Shown: positions 1-7,588 of the stretch, one piece after another
How the letters are laid out: every line of letters starts with the position of its first letter
Numbering within the stretch: position 1 is the stretch's first letter
From: an uncultured Oscillospiraceae bacterium
GTDB taxonomy: Bacteria > Bacillota_A > Clostridia > Oscillospirales > Oscillospiraceae
DNA length: 20,713 bases
Direction of reading: 5' to 3'
Assembly (NCBI GenBank): GCA_910584605.1
Contig: CAJUAW010000017.1
Location: 10,220-30,932 of the forward strand
Position numbers and translations under genes: made by a program
Notes under the pieces: model-generated
What the model saw: only the letters and a program-made list of their open reading frames with translations
Database searches by the model: none
Told to the model about the DNA's origin: nothing

Positions 1-25
1 TCCCTACACGACGCTCTTCCGATCT
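1..25 (+). other. Illumina TruSeq adapter remnant (not biological)
   Basis: The first 25 bases equal the 3' end of the Illumina universal adapter, ending in GACGCTCTTCCGATCT. This is untrimmed library sequence at the contig edge. Biological sequence begins about base 26, so nothing should be inferred about the true left flank. Bases 26-112 hold a short T-run and the ribosome binding site of the next small ORF, and nothing else I can recognise. Confidence 0.97.
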
Positions 26-112
26 CGTTCAGTTTCAGGTCATTCTCGCTTTTTTTCTGCCCAAATGCCGAGAGGCTTTGAGGATATATCAAATTATGGA
101 AGGAGACAGGCT

Positions 113-259
113 ATGAAACGCAGAAGATTCTGGAAACCGGGAGGTCATCCCAGGCGTGCGGCGGGCTCCATGAGGCTCAGCCGCAGGAAGAACCAGCAGA
201 CGGCATCGAAGATCGCTGTTCCCAGGAAGGAGGCTGCTGCACTTGGCACAGGCCGCTGA
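113..259 (+). CDS. Small basic peptide, 48 aa, unknown
   Basis: This short frame starts at an ATG seven bases after GAAGGAG (99-105) and ends in TGA, overlapping the start of the exonuclease gene by 17 bases. The product is rich in Arg and Lys (it begins MKRRRFWKPGG), with no transmembrane segment or recognisable domain. The good ribosome binding site and the overlap suggest a translationally coupled small gene, possibly a nucleic-acid-binding peptide or just a leader that sets translation of the next gene. The high basic content could also be a by-product of GC-rich sequence read in this frame, so I hold it weakly. Confidence 0.35.
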   Translation: MKRRRFWKPGGHPRRAAGSMRLSRRKNQQTASKIAVPRKEAAALGTGR

Positions 260-1295
260 ATATCAGCCGCTGGTGCTGGTGGAAACGGCTGATCTGTCAA
301 GGGAAGAATGGCTCGCGTACCGCCGCCAGGGACTTGGCGGCAGTGATGCGGCGTCTGTCCTGGAGATCTCCCCTTTTCGGACGGCGATGGATCTCTATTA
401 CGACAAGCGGAACCTTCCTATCGAGGACGATGAAGGGAACTGGGTCGCTATGGAGGTCGGAACTCTGCTGGAGGATTTGGTAGCCCGCATCTTTGCGAAG
501 AAGACCGGGCTGAAAATCTACCGGCGCAAGTGTATGTTCCAGCACCCGGCCCACCCCTGGATGCTGGCCGATCTGGATTTCCTTGTGGAAATGCCCGACG
601 GCAGCACAGCCATCCTGGAGTGTAAGACCACCAACTACAACGCCCGCGACAAGTGGGAGTACGACGGAAAACCGATTGTTCCTGTGTACTACGAGTCCCA
701 GGGACGGCACTACATGGCGGTGATGAACCTGAACCGGGTCTATTACTGCTGCCTCTATGGAAACAACGAGGAAGAGGTCATCATCCGGCACATTGACCGG
801 GACATGGACTATGAATCGGAACTGATCTCTCTGGAGGAGGATTTCTGGCTCAATAATGTCCAGGCCCAAGTGCCTCCGCCCTATTTTGAGGACGATGGCG
901 AATTGATCCTGGAGAGCCTGCGCCGGCTGATGGGGCCATCCTCAAAGGATGCTCCGCCTGCTCTGCTGACACCGCCCCAATCCGCGAAAATGTTCCGGTT
1001 CCTGGAGCTGCAAGCAGAGAAAAAACGGCTGGACACGGAATCAAACCGGCTCAAAGCCGAGATGGACCGCATGAAGGCACTGATTGTAGCCGACATGGGG
1101 AGCAGCTGCACCGCTGTCTATGAGGACGCCAGCGGCAGCTATACCGTGACATTTAATCCCAGCTACAAGGAGAGCATTTTGAAGGACAATCTGTTGCGGC
1201 TGAAAGAGAGCCACCCGGAGATCTACACGGAATATGTCTCAGTCTCCGAGAGCAGGCGGTTCAATGTGAAACGGGCCGAGCCGAAAGCGGCGTAA
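243..1295 (+). CDS. YqaJ-type phage/plasmid recombination exonuclease
   Basis: A 350-residue protein of the YqaJ (lambda exonuclease-like, PD-(D/E)XK) family, which digests one strand of dsDNA ends to expose ssDNA for annealing. The N-terminus carries the family GGSDAA motif (residues 32-37), followed by a helix with E77, then the catalytic core LADLDF (D110/D112) and ECK (E126, K128). Residues about 255-285 are a charged heptad-like helix, probably a coiled coil. I chose the TTG start at 243 because AGGAAGGAGG (224-233) lies nine bases upstream and the GGSD motif follows at the usual distance. The next gene begins 18 bases after the stop. The family usually works with an annealing protein; no RecT-type gene is adjacent, but the gene at 3658 is a candidate partner. 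Confidence 0.88.
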   Translation: MAQAAEYQPLVLVETADLSREEWLAYRRQGLGGSDAASVLEISPFRTAMDLYYDKRNLPIEDDEGNWVAMEVGTLLEDLVARIFAKKTGLKIYRRKCMFQHPAHPWMLADLDFLVEMPDGSTAILECKTTNYNARDKWEYDGKPIVPVYYESQGRHYMAVMNLNRVYYCCLYGNNEEEVIIRHIDRDMDYESELISLEEDFWLNNVQAQVPPPYFEDDGELILESLRRLMGPSSKDAPPALLTPPQSAKMFRFLELQAEKKRLDTESNRLKAEMDRMKALIVADMGSSCTAVYEDASGSYTVTFNPSYKESILKDNLLRLKESHPEIYTEYVSVSESRRFNVKRAEPKAA

Positions 1296-1313
1296 GCCCC
1301 AGGAGGTATGACT

Positions 1314-1562
1314 ATGAGCATTGTCGCGGCATTTGACAAAACATTATTTTACAACGAGACCAGCAAATACTGCGTGCTGCGGCTGAAAACCGCAGACCTG
1401 ATGATCCCGGAGGATGCCCGAACTTCCTTCCCCTTTGGCGACCATCTGATTCGGTTTACCGCTGTCGGGTATGACCTGCCCCAGACGGATTCCATCAAGA
1501 TGGAGCTGGAGGGAACGTGGACAAAGGGCAAGTATGGCTGCCAGCTTCAGGTGGACAGGTGA
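1314..1562 (+). CDS. recD2: RecD2 N-terminal OB-fold fragment
   Basis: This 82-residue product matches the N-terminal OB-like domain of RecD2 (YrrC-type) helicases: FYNE followed by a VLRLK strand, then an LxGTW...KYGCQLQV strand. It ends at TGA (1560-1562). The helicase continues in the same reading frame straight after the stop: reading through gives HEIVPPTIEGIRGYL, the usual join between OB domain and helix-hairpin-helix region. I therefore read this as the first part of one recD2 gene interrupted by a stop codon. An ATG also exists at 1308, but it is only one base from AGGAGG (1301-1306), whereas the ATG at 1314 is spaced seven, so 1314 is preferred. The fragment may be made as a separate small protein. 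Confidence 0.8.
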   Translation: MSIVAAFDKTLFYNETSKYCVLRLKTADLMIPEDARTSFPFGDHLIRFTAVGYDLPQTDSIKMELEGTWTKGKYGCQLQVDR

Positions 1563-1574
1563 CATGAGATCGTG
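1557..1574 (+). promoter_or_regulatory. Possible translational restart site inside recD2
   Basis: The interrupting TGA is the last part of AGGTGA (1557-1562), which matches the core complement of the 16S anti-Shine-Dalgarno. A GTG codon in the recD2 frame follows nine bases later (1572). Ribosomes ending at this TGA could restart at the GTG and make the helicase as a second polypeptide. The alternative is a plain nonsense mutation whose neighbourhood happens to look like a restart site. Confidence 0.45.
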
Positions 1575-3587
1575 CCCCCTACCATTGAGGGCATCCGGGG
1601 CTATCTGTCCTCCGGCCTGCTGAAAGGCATCGGTGAGAAAACAGCCGACGCCATTATCCAGCGGTTCGGCGTTCAGTCCCTCTATGTTCTGGAGCACCAG
1701 CCGGATAAGCTGCTGGAGATCCGGGGTATCACCGAGGAGCGGCTGGATGCAATCAAGGCTGGCTATGCAGAAAGCAAGGCCATGCGTGACATTATGACCC
1801 TGCTGGCCCCCTTTAAGGCGACCCCCACCACGGCCATGAAAATCTATGAGCATTTCGGCCCGGACGGTGTGGAGCTGCTGCGGAAAAGCCCGTTCCGGCT
1901 GTGCCAAATTTCAGGCATCGGATTCAAGAGGGTTGACGCCATCGTGCAGAAATCCGGCGGCGACCTCCATGACCCCATGCGTGTCCAGGGGGCGCTGTTC
2001 TATACGCTGGAGAAATCCCGCACAGAGAAGGGCCACCTCTACCTGGAAGCGGATACATTGGTTAGGGACGCTCTTTTACTGTTGAACGAGAAAATCCCCC
2101 AGCTTGACCTGCGCCTGAACCGGCAGCAGGTGGAGCAGGAGGTGAAGGCAATGATTATGGACAATGTGATAGTTGCCAACAAGGGAAACATCTATCTGCC
2201 CCATGTGTTCACCCAGGAGAGCGAGACCGCCTGCAAGGTGGTACAGATGCTCCTGGAGGTGCCGGAGCCGGTCAGACTTGCCCCCGTCATGGAGCAAATC
2301 AGGGGCCGATTGGGTATCCAGCTGTCGCCCAAGCAGTACGAGGGTGTGGAGATGGTGTTTCAGCATAACCTGTCCATCATCACCGGAGGCCCCGGTACCG
2401 GCAAGAGTACCATTTTGAAGGCTGTGATCGAGGCATACCAGCGGCTCTATCCCAAGAACGTCATCAAGCTGGGCGCGCCGACCGGCAAGGCCAGCCGCCG
2501 TATGGCGGAAACCACAGGAATGGACAGCGCACAGACCCTGCACAGTCTCCTGGGCCTCCACGGTGAGGACGCCGGATGGCAGAAGAAGCAGGAGCTGGAA
2601 GCTGACCTCCTGATCGTGGACGAGTGCTCCATGATGGATATGTGGCTGGCCTACCAGTTATTTTCCCGGCTGAAGCCCGGGACAAAGGTGCTGCTGGTAG
2701 GCGACGCCGACCAGCTGGAAAGCGTGGGCGCAGGCAGTGTATTCCGAGAACTGATTGAGTGCGGTCTGGTGCCGGTAACGGTGCTTGACCAGATTTTCCG
2801 TCAGGCCAAGGACAGCCTGATCGCCTACAATGCCAAATTTGTCAGGGAGGGTAATTGCGACCTGTACTATGGCCGGGACTTCGCCTTCATTCAAGCCGAC
2901 TCTCAGGAGGAGGTTGCGGAGCTGATCCGCGAGGTCTACCGGACCGAATTGGCACATACCGGCATGGAGCAGGTACAGATTCTCTCCCCCTTTCGTTCGG
3001 AGGGCGCCGCTTCCGCCAACGGGCTGAACGAGGCCATCCGGGAGGAAGTCAATCCGGCGGAACCGGGCAAGCCCGAGGTTACATTTGGCGGGAAATTGTT
3101 CCGGCTGCACGACAGGGTGATGCAGGTGAAGAATAACTACGACATCATTCTGCACGACCGGGCCAATGAGCCAATCTCCACGGGAGTATTCAACGGTGAG
3201 ATCGGGGTGGTGTATGCCATCCGCTCCGGCACAGTCATCATCAATTTTGATGGCCGCTTTGCCGGCTATCCGCTGGAGAGCCTGGGAGAACTGGAACTCT
3301 CTTACGCCTCCACCATCCACAAAGCCCAGGGCAGCGAGTACGATCTGGTCATTATCCCCATGCTCCCAGCCCACAAGATTTTGCTGTCAAGGAATCTGTT
3401 CTATACGGGCATTACCCGTGCCAAGCGGCGGGTGATTCTGGTAGGACACAAGAAGGCACTGTATATGGCGATTCGCAAAAGCAGGAATGGGAAACGCAAC
3501 ACCCTGTTGGGTGAACGCATTACCCTGTACCACTGTGCGCGAACACGTACACCCACGCCGAAACGTGAATTGAAAAATGCCGGTTAA
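1572..3587 (+). CDS. recD2: RecD2-type ATP-dependent DNA helicase, main part
   Basis: Superfamily 1B 5'-3' DNA helicase of the RecD2 (YrrC) class, 671 residues from the GTG. In order: helix-hairpin-helix repeats (GLLKGIGEKTA near residue 16 and a second HhH near 110-125), Walker A GGPGTGKS (272-279), Walker B VDE (D350, E351), an SH3-like insert region around 490-560, and the C-terminal RecA motif STIHKAQGSEYD with YTGITRAKR near the end. With the OB piece encoded upstream in the same frame, the total (about 755 residues) equals a normal RecD2. The ATPase motifs are intact, so the helicase part should be able to unwind DNA if translated. Its place directly after a YqaJ exonuclease suggests a role in end processing or recombination-driven replication. 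The GTG start is inferred from the upstream stop and AGGTGA. Confidence 0.88.
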   Translation: MPPTIEGIRGYLSSGLLKGIGEKTADAIIQRFGVQSLYVLEHQPDKLLEIRGITEERLDAIKAGYAESKAMRDIMTLLAPFKATPTTAMKIYEHFGPDGVELLRKSPFRLCQISGIGFKRVDAIVQKSGGDLHDPMRVQGALFYTLEKSRTEKGHLYLEADTLVRDALLLLNEKIPQLDLRLNRQQVEQEVKAMIMDNVIVANKGNIYLPHVFTQESETACKVVQMLLEVPEPVRLAPVMEQIRGRLGIQLSPKQYEGVEMVFQHNLSIITGGPGTGKSTILKAVIEAYQRLYPKNVIKLGAPTGKASRRMAETTGMDSAQTLHSLLGLHGEDAGWQKKQELEADLLIVDECSMMDMWLAYQLFSRLKPGTKVLLVGDADQLESVGAGSVFRELIECGLVPVTVLDQIFRQAKDSLIAYNAKFVREGNCDLYYGRDFAFIQADSQEEVAELIREVYRTELAHTGMEQVQILSPFRSEGAASANGLNEAIREEVNPAEPGKPEVTFGGKLFRLHDRVMQVKNNYDIILHDRANEPISTGVFNGEIGVVYAIRSGTVIINFDGRFAGYPLESLGELELSYASTIHKAQGSEYDLVIIPMLPAHKILLSRNLFYTGITRAKRRVILVGHKKALYMAIRKSRNGKRNTLLGERITLYHCARTRTPTPKRELKNAG

Positions 3588-3601
3588 AAAAGGGATGCGC
3601 T

Positions 3602-3661
3602 ATGCAGAAAATGGCATGGGTATCTCTTGTTTATTTTAATGAGAGGAGTTTACGCAAATGA
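3602..3661 (+). CDS. Possible 19-aa leader peptide
   Basis: A 19-codon frame (MQKMAWVSLVYFNERSLRK) begins six bases after AGGGA (3591-3595) and ends in TGA that overlaps the ATG of the next gene (ATGA at 3658-3661). It also spans that gene's ribosome binding site, an arrangement typical of translational coupling. It fills nearly the whole gap between recD2 and the next gene. It is short and could be chance. Confidence 0.25.
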   Translation: MQKMAWVSLVYFNERSLRK

Positions 3662-4752
3662 ACGAGAAGAAGAATTCGATGCTCGCTACCGTTCCCGCCG
3701 CCAGGGAGCTGCGGAAGGTGCCGGGGTTTGACCCGCTGAAGTACCTGCGCACGGTCACCCGGGACGGGGAAAAGGTGCTGAAGCTGGACCTCTGCTACAA
3801 GAAGCTCTGGTTCCGGCTGGCCTGCCCCAACGGGCGGATGTACCTCAATCCCCTGCGGATCACGGACCAGATGGCGATCTTCGAGGCCCGGCTCTACGCC
3901 AACAAGGAGGACAACGCTTCCTTCCTCGCCAGCTTCACCTCCACGCAGATGGCCCGGAATGTTCCCGGCGGCCTGTATATCCGGGCAGCTCAGGACGAGG
4001 CGCTGAATGAGGCGCTGGATAACGCTGGCTTTGGCATCCAGTTGTGTGACGTGGCACAGGTGTCCGATGGCAACGGATTTGGCTCTGAAGTCCCGCTGTC
4101 TCAGGTGGAGACGCATCCGACGGCCACGGCCTCTGCCGGAACTCCGATATTGGAAGCGGAACCTGTGAATGCCTCTGAACCGGCTGCTGTGCCTGCGGAA
4201 AAGGCCGTGGAAGAGCCGAAACCCACAGAAACGTCCGAAGCGAATGTGGCTGACGAACCCGCCGCCCCTGTGCAGACCGCACTGGAGGAGGCTGTGGTTC
4301 CGGCCTCAGATCAGGAACCTGCCGACGAACTGCTGGCCGTGGAAGCTGCGGAGGCTGCCCCCGTTGAGGAAGCGCCAGCTTCCCAGGAAGAGGTTACCGG
4401 GGTCGGTATGCCCTCCGCTCCGGAGAATGTGACCGTGCTGCCTATGACTTCCCATACCGAACTGGATGCCGAGGCTGAAAACGGCGAAAATGCCGATCAC
4501 GCAGCGGATGCCCAGAGCGGCTACACGGATGATATGACCGTGGAGGAGATCTGCGAGCGCATGACGATGGATGAGGCCCGGGACATTCTGGTTCCGCTGG
4601 GTACCTGCAAGGGGTGGACGCTGGGTCAGGTCCTTGACCGCCGCCCGACCAGCCTGAGATGGTACATGGTCGGCTGCCAGGATGCCAGCAACATCTTGAA
4701 GGCCGGGGCGACCCTGCTCTGGAACTACCGTCAGATGCAGAAGGCCGGCTAA
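3658..4752 (+). CDS. Putative Rad52-like annealing/ssDNA-binding protein with ExoX-C-like tail
   Basis: A 364-residue protein with a good start (AGGAG nine bases upstream). The N-terminal domain (about 20-135) has a WFR motif (51-53), an extended strand region, and an Ala-rich helix ending AxxEALNEALDNAGFGIQL (110-129). That order (WFR, beta strands, then an alanine-rich helix ending in GFGxQ) is what I associate with Rad52-like and LtrC-type single-strand annealing or ssDNA-binding proteins. This is pattern-level inference, not a proven match. Residues about 140-285 form a long low-complexity Ala/Pro/Glu linker. The C-terminus (about 295-350) contains LGTCKGWTLGQVLDRRPTSL and then RWYM, resembling the ExoX-like C-terminal domain (FGKyKGktl...dpxYLxW pattern). 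The context between helicase and primase supports a DNA-binding role. A standard annotation would probably say hypothetical protein. Confidence 0.55.
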   Translation: MNEKKNSMLATVPAARELRKVPGFDPLKYLRTVTRDGEKVLKLDLCYKKLWFRLACPNGRMYLNPLRITDQMAIFEARLYANKEDNASFLASFTSTQMARNVPGGLYIRAAQDEALNEALDNAGFGIQLCDVAQVSDGNGFGSEVPLSQVETHPTATASAGTPILEAEPVNASEPAAVPAEKAVEEPKPTETSEANVADEPAAPVQTALEEAVVPASDQEPADELLAVEAAEAAPVEEAPASQEEVTGVGMPSAPENVTVLPMTSHTELDAEAENGENADHAADAQSGYTDDMTVEEICERMTMDEARDILVPLGTCKGWTLGQVLDRRPTSLRWYMVGCQDASNILKAGATLLWNYRQMQKAG

Positions 4753-4794
4753 CTCATATCCTGCCCACCGGACTGATGGAAGGAGCTAATTCCT

Positions 4795-6327
4795 ATGGAC
4801 TACAAAGCGACAGGTTTTCCTTTTACCATTATGGACGTTGCTTCCCTTCTCCGTCTGAACATTAGGAGGGAAGGGTCCGGCCACATCTATGTGGACTGCC
4901 CCATCTGCGGTGACCGCCGCGGGAAGATGAACCTCAATCTGACGAAGAATGTCTGGCGCTGCAACTACTGCGGTGAGGGCGGCGGGATGCTGGCTTTGTA
5001 CGCAAAGGTCTACAGGATCAGCAATTCAGATGCCTACAAGGAGATCTGCGACGCCTTGCAGACCGGGAGCGCTGCCTCGGCGTACAGCACTCCCAGTCCG
5101 GCTGGGCCTAATAAAGAGATGCCCCAAGCGGAACGTGCCAGCGAGCAGGAAATACACCGCACCTTTACTACTATAATGTCCGCTCTGTCCTTGACGTCAG
5201 CCCATCGGGAACATTTGCGCAGCAAGCGGGGGCTGACAGACGCTCAGATCGACCAGTTTGGTTTCAAGAGCACCCCTCCCCCGGAATTCTGCCGCATATT
5301 GGCAAGGCAGCTGGCGGAGTTTGGATACCGGGTCCAAGGTGTCCCGGGTTTCTACATAGACGACTACGGAAAATGGACAATCAAGTTCCACCGGCGGACC
5401 TCTGGGATTCTCATTCCTATTCGCAGCGTGGAGGGACTGCTCTGCGGTCTCCAGACCCGTTTGGACAAGCCCATTCGGGATAAGGATGACCCGCCGGAAA
5501 AGTCCGGGATAAAATACCTCACGCTGTCCTCTACAGGTAAGAATATGGGAACCACATCGAAATGCCCAATCCATTTTGTGGGCGATCCATGCTCCCGCAT
5601 CGTTTACGTGACGGAGGGCGCTTTGAAAGCGGATATTGTTCACGCCCTGACTGGCCGCTCCTTTGCCGCTATGATTGGGGCAAACAATACCGCTGGGTTG
5701 GATGAACTGTTCGCGTATTTAAGGAAGAACGGCACCGAGGAAATCATTGAAGCCGAGGATATGGACAAGTACAGCAACGATATGGTCAGCAAGGGCGCGT
5801 CGAAAGTCTGCCAGCTGGCAGTCAAACACGGTATGACATGCCGGCGGCTGGTCTGGAATCCCAACTACAAGGGGATTGATGATTGGCAGCTGGCGCTGCA
5901 CAGGAAAAATGAGATACGGAAGGAGGATGTGACCATAAACATGGAACAGCAGCTACAGTTGTTCCGGGTCTATCAGTTGGATCTGGATGGGATCAAAACC
6001 TATCCCTTTGCGTTCCGAAGCATCGAGGTAATGCGAAAGGTCGGTTATCAGCAGCCGCCGGCGGCAGATTACCGGCTGGTCTATGACGGGGAGATTCTCT
6101 GTGCTAAGGATGCGGAGCCCAAGGATGTACTGGAACGCATTTTCATTCGCTGCAACGATACCTTCCCCGAGGGCTATCGGGGACACAGTTTGTCTATGTC
6201 CGACGTGGTGGAGCTGTATGACGAAAAAAACAGGAGCTATTTCTATTGTGACCAGTCAGGCTTTGTCCCCGTACAATTTTCCGCTGAGCTGGCAAAACCA
6301 CTGCCAGAAGAGAATCATGGCGCATAG
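4795..6327 (+). CDS. CHC2/Toprim primase-like protein fused to a YodL-like domain
   Basis: A 510-residue DnaG-like protein. A CHC2-type zinc ribbon lies near the N-terminus (C35, C38, C56, C59). Around residues 180-225 comes the strand SGILIPIRSVEGLLCGLQTR, which resembles the N-terminal RNA-polymerase subdomain of DnaG (FPI...G...G...R). A Toprim-like (DUF3854-type) core follows, with E274 in VTEGALKAD and the acidic pair D322/D324 in AEDMDKYSN. The last about 120 residues carry a YodL-like signature: a YQLDLDG start, then GHSLSMSDVV (463-472) and YFYCDQSGF. The start has GGAAGGAG nine bases upstream. It probably makes primers on element ssDNA; the usual DnaB-binding tail is replaced by the YodL-like domain, whose function is unknown. 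It overlaps the next small gene by 11 bases. Confidence 0.8.
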   Translation: MDYKATGFPFTIMDVASLLRLNIRREGSGHIYVDCPICGDRRGKMNLNLTKNVWRCNYCGEGGGMLALYAKVYRISNSDAYKEICDALQTGSAASAYSTPSPAGPNKEMPQAERASEQEIHRTFTTIMSALSLTSAHREHLRSKRGLTDAQIDQFGFKSTPPPEFCRILARQLAEFGYRVQGVPGFYIDDYGKWTIKFHRRTSGILIPIRSVEGLLCGLQTRLDKPIRDKDDPPEKSGIKYLTLSSTGKNMGTTSKCPIHFVGDPCSRIVYVTEGALKADIVHALTGRSFAAMIGANNTAGLDELFAYLRKNGTEEIIEAEDMDKYSNDMVSKGASKVCQLAVKHGMTCRRLVWNPNYKGIDDWQLALHRKNEIRKEDVTINMEQQLQLFRVYQLDLDGIKTYPFAFRSIEVMRKVGYQQPPAADYRLVYDGEILCAKDAEPKDVLERIFIRCNDTFPEGYRGHSLSMSDVVELYDEKNRSYFYCDQSGFVPVQFSAELAKPLPEENHGA

Positions 6328-6565
6328 AAGCAAAGCGGAACAGCTGGAAGAAATGAGTTCGTTTTGCCATGCGCTGGGGGTGGAGGTTCAATACCACCCG
6401 CTGCACCGCTATTTCACCGCAATGTTTTGGGATGGATGGGATCTGGCCTACAATGAAGGCCCCGCTCTCGCCGTCCAACAGGAGATCCAACGACAGTCTG
6501 CTCAATACCCGGATTTGGTGTGCTATTGCTTTGATCCGTTCAGCACCCTGATCTATGCGATTTGA
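6317..6565 (+). CDS. Small hypothetical protein, 82 aa
   Basis: This starts at an ATG inside the last codons of the primase gene and is probably translated by coupling; the nearest purine-rich site is AGAAGAG (6307-6313), which is weak. The sequence looks protein-like: an N-terminal amphipathic helix (SKAEQLEEMSSFCHALG), then an aromatic-rich part (HRYFTAMFWDGWDLAY), a second helix, and a hydrophobic end. There is no transmembrane segment or known motif. It is the last gene before a long intercistronic hairpin. Function unknown. Confidence 0.6.
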   Translation: MAHRSKAEQLEEMSSFCHALGVEVQYHPLHRYFTAMFWDGWDLAYNEGPALAVQQEIQRQSAQYPDLVCYCFDPFSTLIYAI

Positions 6566-6576
6566 GCAAAATGAGA

Positions 6577-6618
6577 AAAGGGACACAGTACCGGCCTATG
6601 GCTGGTCTGTGTCCCTTT
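6577..6618. promoter_or_regulatory. Long intercistronic hairpin, 19 bp with one bulge
   Basis: AAAGGGACACAG (6577-6588) pairs perfectly with CTGTGTCCCTTT (6607-6618). After a single bulged T, the inner ACCGGCC pairs with GGCTGGT (one G-U) around a TAT loop. There is no clean U-run on the plus strand (GCTATTAAAATC follows), while the minus-strand side is followed by TTTTCTCATTTT. It could be an attenuator, a processing or stability element, or a protein-binding site ahead of the PcfK-like gene. Confidence 0.75.
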
Positions 6619-6649
6619 GCTATTAAAATCAAACAGGAGGATTTTTACC

Positions 6650-7588
6650 ATGGGAGTTTTTTCTGAAATGAGCATGGAGCAGGAGTATGGCAACAACCCG
6701 GCTTCTGTGAACATCGTTCCTACCGTTCCTGCGGAGCCGGAGGTGCCCGCCTGGGATGAACCGGCAGAGACTGTACCTCCCGCTTTCGAGGAGGAGCCGC
6801 ACCAGCAGACGGAGCCGGAGACTGCCCCCGACGCCTTGATTCAGGTCAATGGCGCACCGGATGGCGAGCAGACTGTGCCCCAAGGTTCTGCTGCGGCTGA
6901 GACCAGCGACGATACAGCAGACGGCAAAGAGGATGAAGATGCCAAGCGGCAGGCCCATGAAGCTGCCGAGGCCCAGCGCAAGGCGGATTGGGAGGCAAAG
7001 CAGCAGCAGAAAAAAGCTGCTTTGCAGGCAGAATTGGATCGTCTGGCCGCTATGAGCGACGACGAGGTGATGATTGCCTCTATGAAACGCGTGAGTGCCG
7101 ACACGGAACGGCTCACCCGCCGCAACATGAAGGATTGTGTGTCCGAATACATCCAGACGAAGTGTTTGGAGGACCCGGCTTTCGCCCGCCGTGTTGGACA
7201 CCCGCGCAAGAGCATGATTCACTGCATCTGGTATATCAACCGCAAAGCCAGGGAGTACGTCGAGCGGGAAATGAAAGACAACGATGTCAAGCCTGAGAAC
7301 GGCGTCTATGGCAGCGATGTCCCGGACGATCTCTGCTACCAGTGGGCGGTGGATTACTTCAACGATCCTGACGCCAAGGAAGATCAGGAAGAGGATGAGA
7401 AGTTTGTGCCCAAGCCTTATGCTGGCAAAACTGCGAAGTCTGCGGGCAAGGGCAAGGCAAAATCCAAGACCAAAAAAGATCCAGCCCCCAAAAAGGCAGC
7501 GACCACAAAGGCTGAGCCTAAAAAATCTGCCGTTTCTGAGCAGATTACATTGGGCGGTTTTGTGATGCCGGAGGAAAAAGCAGGATGA
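6650..7588 (+). CDS. PcfK-like protein
   Basis: 312 residues from the ATG nine bases after AGGAGG (6635-6640). The N-terminal about 130 residues are acidic and proline-rich, then a helix rich in Lys, Gln and Ala. The PcfK-like domain spans about 135-215: SDDEVMIASMKRV, then NMKDCVSEYIQTKCLEDPAFA, then HPRKSMIHCIWYINRKAREY. The C-terminus is a Lys/Ala-rich tail like a disordered nucleic-acid-binding tail, ending in a short TLGGFVMPEE segment. PcfK is named from the conjugative plasmid pCF10, where it is encoded beside PcfJ; here the PcfJ-like gene follows one gene later. The last codons overlap the next ATG (ATGA), so these genes are coupled. Biochemical role not known. Confidence 0.8.
   Translation: MGVFSEMSMEQEYGNNPASVNIVPTVPAEPEVPAWDEPAETVPPAFEEEPHQQTEPETAPDALIQVNGAPDGEQTVPQGSAAAETSDDTADGKEDEDAKRQAHEAAEAQRKADWEAKQQQKKAALQAELDRLAAMSDDEVMIASMKRVSADTERLTRRNMKDCVSEYIQTKCLEDPAFARRVGHPRKSMIHCIWYINRKAREYVEREMKDNDVKPENGVYGSDVPDDLCYQWAVDYFNDPDAKEDQEEDEKFVPKPYAGKTAKSAGKGKAKSKTKKDPAPKKAATTKAEPKKSAVSEQITLGGFVMPEEKAG

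Noticed and set aside
26..112. Attachment site or true element end at the left border
   Set aside because: The edge is an adapter artefact, and no direct repeat or integrase signal is visible there.
1560..1562. TGA used as a sense codon across the element
   Set aside because: The genes at 113, 6650, 10766, 13356, 15928 and 16813 all end in TGA at the expected length, so general recoding is unlikely; only a local event at recD2 is considered.
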